From: Amorphophallus konjac | Taxonomy: Eukaryota; Streptophyta; Magnoliopsida; Alismatales; Araceae | Assembly: GCA_022559845.1 (NCBI GenBank) | Contig: JAHNEJ010001806.1 | Span: 1-64,000, forward strand | Length of the DNA stretch: 64,000 nt | Direction: 5' to 3' | In this document: one piece after another, positions 58,231 to 64,000 of the stretch | Layout: each line of letters opens with the position of its first letter | How positions within the stretch are numbered: position 1 is the stretch's first letter | Made by a program: the position numbers and the translations under genes | The notes under the pieces: generated by a model | Databases searched by the model: none | Seen by the model: the letters and a program-made list of their open reading frames with translations, nothing else | What the model was told of the DNA's origin: nothing

Positions 58231-60980
58231 TTCTATTACCATCGGCTTTCTTGCACATGTGCTAGCTACTGACTTCCACCTTCACATTGCTCAGATTTAC
58301 CCTTACCAAGATTTCGTTGGTGCTGGTTTCTTGGGGTGATCGTCTGCATATATTTACACGCAGACATGTCACGTCAGGCCGGGGAACCGAGAAGTGACCA
58401 TAACTTACTTACAGCGTTTCACTTATAGACCATGGACATACACATCAATTTCTCGAAAGATTCTCTCTGATTCCATGGGCACATCATGCAATCTCTAGCT
58501 AGTAATTAAAACCATGCAAGAACGACGCCCATGGATTCATGATCGGCTGCCCTTCGGCCATGCCCTTTTCCTTTTTTTTTGATGGAGTAATTGTCAGGCA
58601 TTAATTGGATCCATGCATGCAGATCTGGATGGGCTGATCAAACAAGAGGGTGGTGTGGTGTTTCACCAGCAAATTGCTGCTCAGTATGCACCATCTACTT
58701 CTTTCTCTCACTGATCACCCTCAGGTTTCTTGGAGAGTCTGTCTGCATCTTACGAAGCGCGCAGATGTACCACATGCAAGCTTCAGATATATATACTTGT
58801 ACCCTAAACAGTACTGGAATGTGGGATCAGTAGTTTCTTTTCCCCTGAAACTGCGTGATGCTCCTCTGCACACGCAAACTTAATTACCCAGCTTCTCTCT
58901 ACTCACACAAACACCCGGACTCAGTCATCTGATGCACATTTCTTCTTGTCTTGCACAACCTAAGCAACCCAAACAAGAGAGGAGCTTCAATTTATAATGA
59001 TGTTCTAGATCTGAAACGACGTCGCAGCTGAGACCTCAATATATACCTGTTGTAGCTGTGTAGCTGGTCTTCAACCAGCAGATTGATCGATGCACGACCC
59101 ATTTATATATCCTTCATGTACGTGGGAATTCTTTTTTCTTGGGGTTTGGATAAGTCGTACGTAGGAAACCCTTCTCCAACAATGACAAAGAACTCAAATA
59201 TATGTGTTCCTGCCCATGCTCCTCCCAAAGGCACACACTCTCCCACTACATACACCAGGTGATCTCTATAACAAGCTGCTCTCTACACACATCATCTTCT
59301 CCACGGATGACATGACCCATGCCCATCCTACGATCCCCTCCATACAATACTCTCAGAAGGCACAGCACACGGTTTTGCCCCGAGGACAACTCGCCCCCCT
59401 TGCCGGGCTTCCCTTTCTCAAGATGCCTGATCCCCTCCCCCCCCCCCCCCCCCCCGACCAAACTCTGGTCCACCAGCTAGCCGGAGCCCCATGGAGCCAC
59501 CCGCGCCCATAAAGTTGTTGCACCCTTCAATTCCCTGCTTTCTCTCGAGTCCCCTTTTGCTCGAGTGTGAGTCTCTCAACAAAGTACCAACCCAGAACCC
59601 TTGCTCCCCACTTCCTCTCTCTTTGCTCTAGACTCTCTATCTCTCTCTCTCTAGTTAGTATATAGCATAAAAGAGAATAGGGAAAGGTACTCATATCCTT
59701 CTCACTCTACCGCCCCCCCCTTCCCCCCATTGTGCTAAACTTGTGTTTTGTTTCCTTGTGATGTAGCCATGGGCGAGGGTGTTCCTCCGGGGAGTCAGCT
59801 TTCCATTTTTCCGAGGACTGAACATGGTGTCCTTTAAAAAAGGAATTTTCAAAGGGGTGGTGCGCGCGCGTGGAGAGACAGAGAGAGAGAGAGAAGGGGG
59901 AGTGAGAGAGTCACAGGGAGACAAAGACATGCAGTGACAAAGTGAGAGAGAGAGAGAGAGGGGGGGCTGTCCTTCACAGTTCACAGTGCAAGGGTACAGT
60001 CACCCCCGGGGACAGGCCAGTGAAGCTTTTGGTGTGACGAACCATCGAACCGGAAGGTAGACTCGTTGTTATACGATCTATGTAGGTGCATTTTGGTCGT
60101 TTGGCCCGTCAAATCGTGCTGCTCCAAGCGAGGCACGTGTGGTCTCGCGCTGCGTGACACGTCAGCCAGCGCCAGATCCCTCCCGCCCCGTGATCGTGGC
60201 TTCGCGGGCATTAGACGGAATTGCCCCCAGCACCTTCTCCTATCTACGCCGCCCACCACTCCGCCGTTGACGAGACACTTTTTTTTTTGCATTGGAATAT
60301 GTTAAACAAATTAAGAATATCAAAAGTTTCTCAAGGCTCTCAAACATAGGTTAACGACGTAAATACTCTTCTTCCTTTTTCTTTGTTTTGGCATAATTAA
60401 TTATGTACATCTTTCTTAATGGACTTCAAATTAATTAGTTGATACATGTGGACATATAGTCATCACATTCATGAAATATTATTTCTTTTGTTGGTCTGAT
60501 CATCAGTGAGAAATGATTGACTCATTCCTTTAATACGATGACATCAGAGTGCCCGTGATTATAAAAATACTTGCTAAAAATGTGACTTGAATGATCATTT
60601 ATAATAACTCCTTAATTAAAATTTTCTGTCATTTAAGATGACTTTGAAAATAGAATAAAGGACGAATAGGATGAGTTATTTTGTCTACTCACCTTTAACT
60701 GAGTTTGACATCAGAGTTAAGTTATCTGGAGTCGGTTAGGGTTAAGACCTTTATTCTAAGAATAACTCATTGTACCGTTTCATATGGAATGAGTCATTCC
60801 CATAATAAGAATAAATTATAAAACTTAGAAAGAGAAAACTTTGGCCTTTTTTGTTATTCGAACACGGTACCCGACCCCCGGTAAACCCCTTGTGTGTGAG
60901 GGGAGCGGATGGGTCCCGCACTTTTTCTCTCTCGGCGATTTGTTAACCCAGCCGACAATTCGTTTATCAAATCAAGTCTT
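57150..60980. other. Intergenic downstream of MIR160
   Basis: CT-rich microsatellites at 57140-57270, a (TA)n tract at 58166-58228, a poly-C run at 59437-59455 and GA runs at 59878-59965. A TATA-like CCCATAAAG near 59508 followed by a CT-rich leader could be another promoter, but no coding sequence follows. ACGT-containing boxes (CACGTGT, ACACGTCAGCC) lie near 60135-60160. No gene recognised. Confidence 0.45.
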
Positions 60981-60981
60981 A

Positions 60982-61217
60982 GGGCCACTTTGGTAACGGG
61001 TTAGGTTAGGAGCGGGTGGCTTACCCGGGTTAGCCCACCCCACCCCTAACCCTAATCCGGGTGGATTAACTCACTCCACCTATTTCCCTAGGAATGAGTT
61101 AATCCACTTTAACCCTATCCGACCCGGGTTAAGAAAAAAACTATCAAACAAGGAGTAACCCACCCGACCCCAGTTAACCCACCCTAACCCAGCTTAACCC
61201 GTTACCAAAGTGGGCCT
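60982..61217. mobile_element. MITE, about 235 bp, Tourist-like
   Basis: Left end GGGCCACTTTGGTAACGGGTTA and right end the inverse, GGCCCACTTTGGTAACGGGTTA, match at all but one or two positions. Flanks TTA and TAA suggest a TWA target typical of PIF/Harbinger elements. The interior is made of degenerate GGGTTA/TAACCC pieces. Confidence 0.75.
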
Positions 61218-62634
61218 AAGAATAACTCATCCGGACCCACCTCGGATAATTTATCCTAACATGTTATCAAAATGGCCCTTTTAGTGAAACGTTAATCCAA
61301 TGTTACTAACAATTAAGTCTGTCGTGACGTGTTACTAAAGATGAGTGCCCGAAATAATATTGTTTATCAAATAAGCACGTACGTAATTTTGAGGTCTTAT
61401 AAAACAATATTTAAATCGAAGAGGTTAATCAGTAAATATGAAAGACGATTGAATTAATAAGATGATTTATTGATATGGAGATGGTAATGTAATTCTAATC
61501 ACTTGATGACAATTAACGGGCATGCATATATATAGATAACAATGAGTGAGGAATTAGACTTAATTAATTTGTCATCAAAGTACATCAACACGCGTTATTA
61601 ATTTGTCTCTCAATTCTTCAGCAGCTGTATAATATAAATGAAGGTTTAATTATACACGAGACTCATTAGTTTATAAATCTGCTACCTTTTTTTCCCTGCT
61701 TAATTGCAAGGAAGATCAATGTCCAGTTTGAGCCACCTGCAAGAAAACTAGAGTTTGTTCTTTTAGGCTCGGTTTGTTAATCTAATTGGGTCTTCAACCA
61801 AACATATTTCAGAAGAAAATTGGGGTTTGACCATTCGAGAGGGAGGGGTCTAATGCGCCATTCATGCCCCCCTCCCTCGGTTGAGACGTATTCGTCTCTA
61901 CCCTACTCGATTATCAAATCCACTCTTAGGGCCGGTTTGGTAATGAGATTGTCGGGAGGTTGTCGCATCCGATGAAAGAGAAATCGTCGAGAGGCTCACG
62001 CTCTCCCTCACACAATCTCCTTTACTCGAGCCCGGGCGGCGTGTTCGACCTCCCGGAGTCGAACACGGCATCCGCGCTCGATTATCAAATCCGCTCTTAG
62101 GGTTTTCAGATCAACCTCCCCCCCCCCCCCCTACCAAGCAACACCACACCCCATTACACACTTGGGGTGTCCTGCCTGCCTGCCTGCCTGGTTTCGGCGG
62201 TTCCATTCTGCCTCGTGGAGCCAGTTAATGTCCGAATTAATATGGTCCAAGGGAGATTAAATAACCAAGTCCCCTTAGTTGACTTGGAGAGAGGGGCGTC
62301 CCCTCTCTTATCCTCTTATGGGGTTATTTTAATCCCACCTTGTCTCCCTAGAGGCTCGATCCGCAGCCAGTTGATTTGAGATAGCATGCACGGGGACTTC
62401 ACATCCCTGTAATTCTTCCCCTCCACCCCGCTGTGTATATATTCTCTCTTCCACTGTATATATATCTGCTCGTTTGTCATCTTCCTCGCTTGATGACAGC
62501 ATGATGGAGGACAGCTGAACATATAGATATATAGCTGCTCGGTCACGTACAGTCCCCCAGTTGCAGCTCGATCGATGGATCGATCTCTAAAGCTAGCTTA
62601 ATCATTCTCCCGTATTTAACAGCATATATATAAA

Positions 62635-62671
<37 letters not shown>

Positions 62672-63060
62672 GTTCACCTGATTAAGATTAATGTTTAGCT
62701 CTCTCTCTCTCTCGTGCAAAATAACCAGCTGCATCGTCGCATCAACGAACACGTTAACTGCAGTTGCTCTATGAATGGCAAGCAAGCATGCAGCCAGAGA
62801 TATCCTAAGCTGCAGAAGAAGCTGTCATCTCATCCCAGAGAAACAAGGGAATGATTAATGAGCTCACTGGCAGCTAGCGCTCCTTTTAATCTTGCGTAGT
62901 AGACCCGCGAAGATGATGAGCCAATGGCGCATGTGTTTATACGCTGCGCAGTTCTGGCACACAGTACGTACTCTTATACCTAGCTAGGGTCGATCGCCCG
63001 TTCTGTTAATTTCCCTCTCTCCGTGATGAGCTACTATATATATATATACTGGGGACGTAC
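61218..63060. other. Intergenic
   Basis: No gene recognised. Two short relics with TTATCAAATC and TCTTAGGGCCGGTTTGG (61905-61945 and 62080-62110) resemble MITE termini. (TA)n at 62637-62668. Confidence 0.45.
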
Positions 63061-63102
63061 GTACGGGTGGTCGTAGAAAAAAAATACAACATTAGGTGCT
63101 CC

Positions 63103-63135
<33 letters not shown>

Positions 63136-63137
<2 letters not shown>

Positions 63138-63697
63138 AATGCGTATAAATTTAGAATGTCTACTTTGAGATATTATCTCCGCTATGTCCGAGACGATTAT
63201 AATTTTGTACTTTTTATGCTATGCTCAAGGCCGCTAAGATTTTATCCTTTTTACGTTACGTCCGGGACGACTAGGTTTTGTCCTTTTTTTACTGATAAAA
63301 GGATCCTCAAACGAGAAGATCAAATCTTAATTATAAACACATGTCTATTTTTATAGTTTTCAATATGAGATCTTTTGAACCCCCTTCTTTAACCCTCTAC
63401 GTACACTAGCCCCCCCTCCGGTTGTCCCTCTTCGTTAGGTCTCTACACTAGCCCTCCCAGTTAAGGTGGACTTTGTGTTTATTGGGCCAGGATTCCTAAA
63501 GACGGCGCAAACGAAGACGTACAAATTTATGATGTCACTTTTGAAGTATTGTTCCTATTACACCCGAGGGCGATTAAACTTTTGTCTTTTTTTACTGGAA
63601 AAAAGAGTCCTCAAAAGAAAAGATCAAGTCTTGTTTATAAACACATGATCATCTTTATAATTTTCAATATAAGATCTTTTGAATCTCCTCTTTGACT
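63136..63697. repeat. Direct repeat with an internal triplicated unit
   Basis: A segment ending in TTATAAACACATG then GATCTTTTGAA occurs at 63136-63392 and again at about 63505-63697, roughly 80 percent alike by eye. In the first copy a unit of about 36 bases (core TACGTCCGGGACGA to TTTTGTCCTTTTT) is present three times in tandem at 63181-63290; the second copy has one. No coding sequence. Confidence 0.65.
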
Positions 63698-64000
63698 TCG
63701 TTGATTTCGCGGGGTGGGCAGGGCTTAATCACGTACCCTCTCGATCTGGAGTACTTAATTTAAAAAGCCAATTACGATATGTGATCAGATGTGTGTATAT
63801 GATGGATCATCTGGGCCGGGTCTTAATTTGCTCACTGTTCATGTACCTGCTAATAAGAAGCTAGCGTTTCTTTAGTTAATTAGTTAATTAATCAATTATC
63901 TGGGACAGCCCGACTGATCGATCAAACTAATTAATTAAAGGCCATAACATATATATCCACTAATTAACGCTGGCTGCTGGATATATGCATGGTCCCGGCC

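Noticed and set aside
60630..61290. Larger MITE enclosing the MITE at 60982-61217
   Set aside because: Outer ends show only weak similarity (GACTTTGAAAATAG versus CCATTTTGATAAC); not enough to call.

Overview
This is a stretch of a flowering-plant nuclear genome. The evidence is Ty3/gypsy elements of plant-only lineages (Tat and Tekay/Del), a plant mobile domain gene, plant-type MITEs and a MIR160 precursor. The species cannot be read from the window.

Bases 1 to about 42,430 are a three-level nest of LTR retrotransposons. The oldest, element A (Tat-type, + strand), carries about ten in-frame stop codons. Two insertions broke it: an inverted B-family LTR at 1-355 (its element continues off the left edge), and element B at 7,633-39,470, which entered A's antisense ORF and is flanked by a perfect ccgcc duplication. 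Element B is a very large Tat-type element of about 21 kb without its own insert. It has gag, protease, a G-patch module, RT, two RNase H domains and integrase on the + strand, and two plant-mobile-domain (PMD) genes on the opposite strand. Element C (Tekay chromovirus, minus strand, 20,808-31,678, perfect ctccc duplication) entered one of those PMD ORFs. By eye both LTR pairs differ by only about 1 percent, so B and C are young.

Bases 42,430-47,600 are AT-rich relic DNA. They hold a probable hAT-type transposon with BED zinc-finger fragments, a tandem duplication, an extreme C-rich block and a MITE.

Bases 47,600-64,000 look like an ordinary genic or intergenic plant region, full of AT, GA and CT microsatellites, MITEs and two solo LTRs. 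I recognise one functional RNA gene there, MIR160 (mature miRNA at 57,053-57,073), and one possible two-exon small membrane-protein gene at 48,431-48,862 (minus). No rRNA or tRNA gene or CRISPR array was seen.

The most unusual signals are an intron-bearing antisense PMD gene inside a retrotransposon, a family of short inverted motifs (arms AACGG and CCGTT) scattered through element B, and a palindrome array in the element C LTR.
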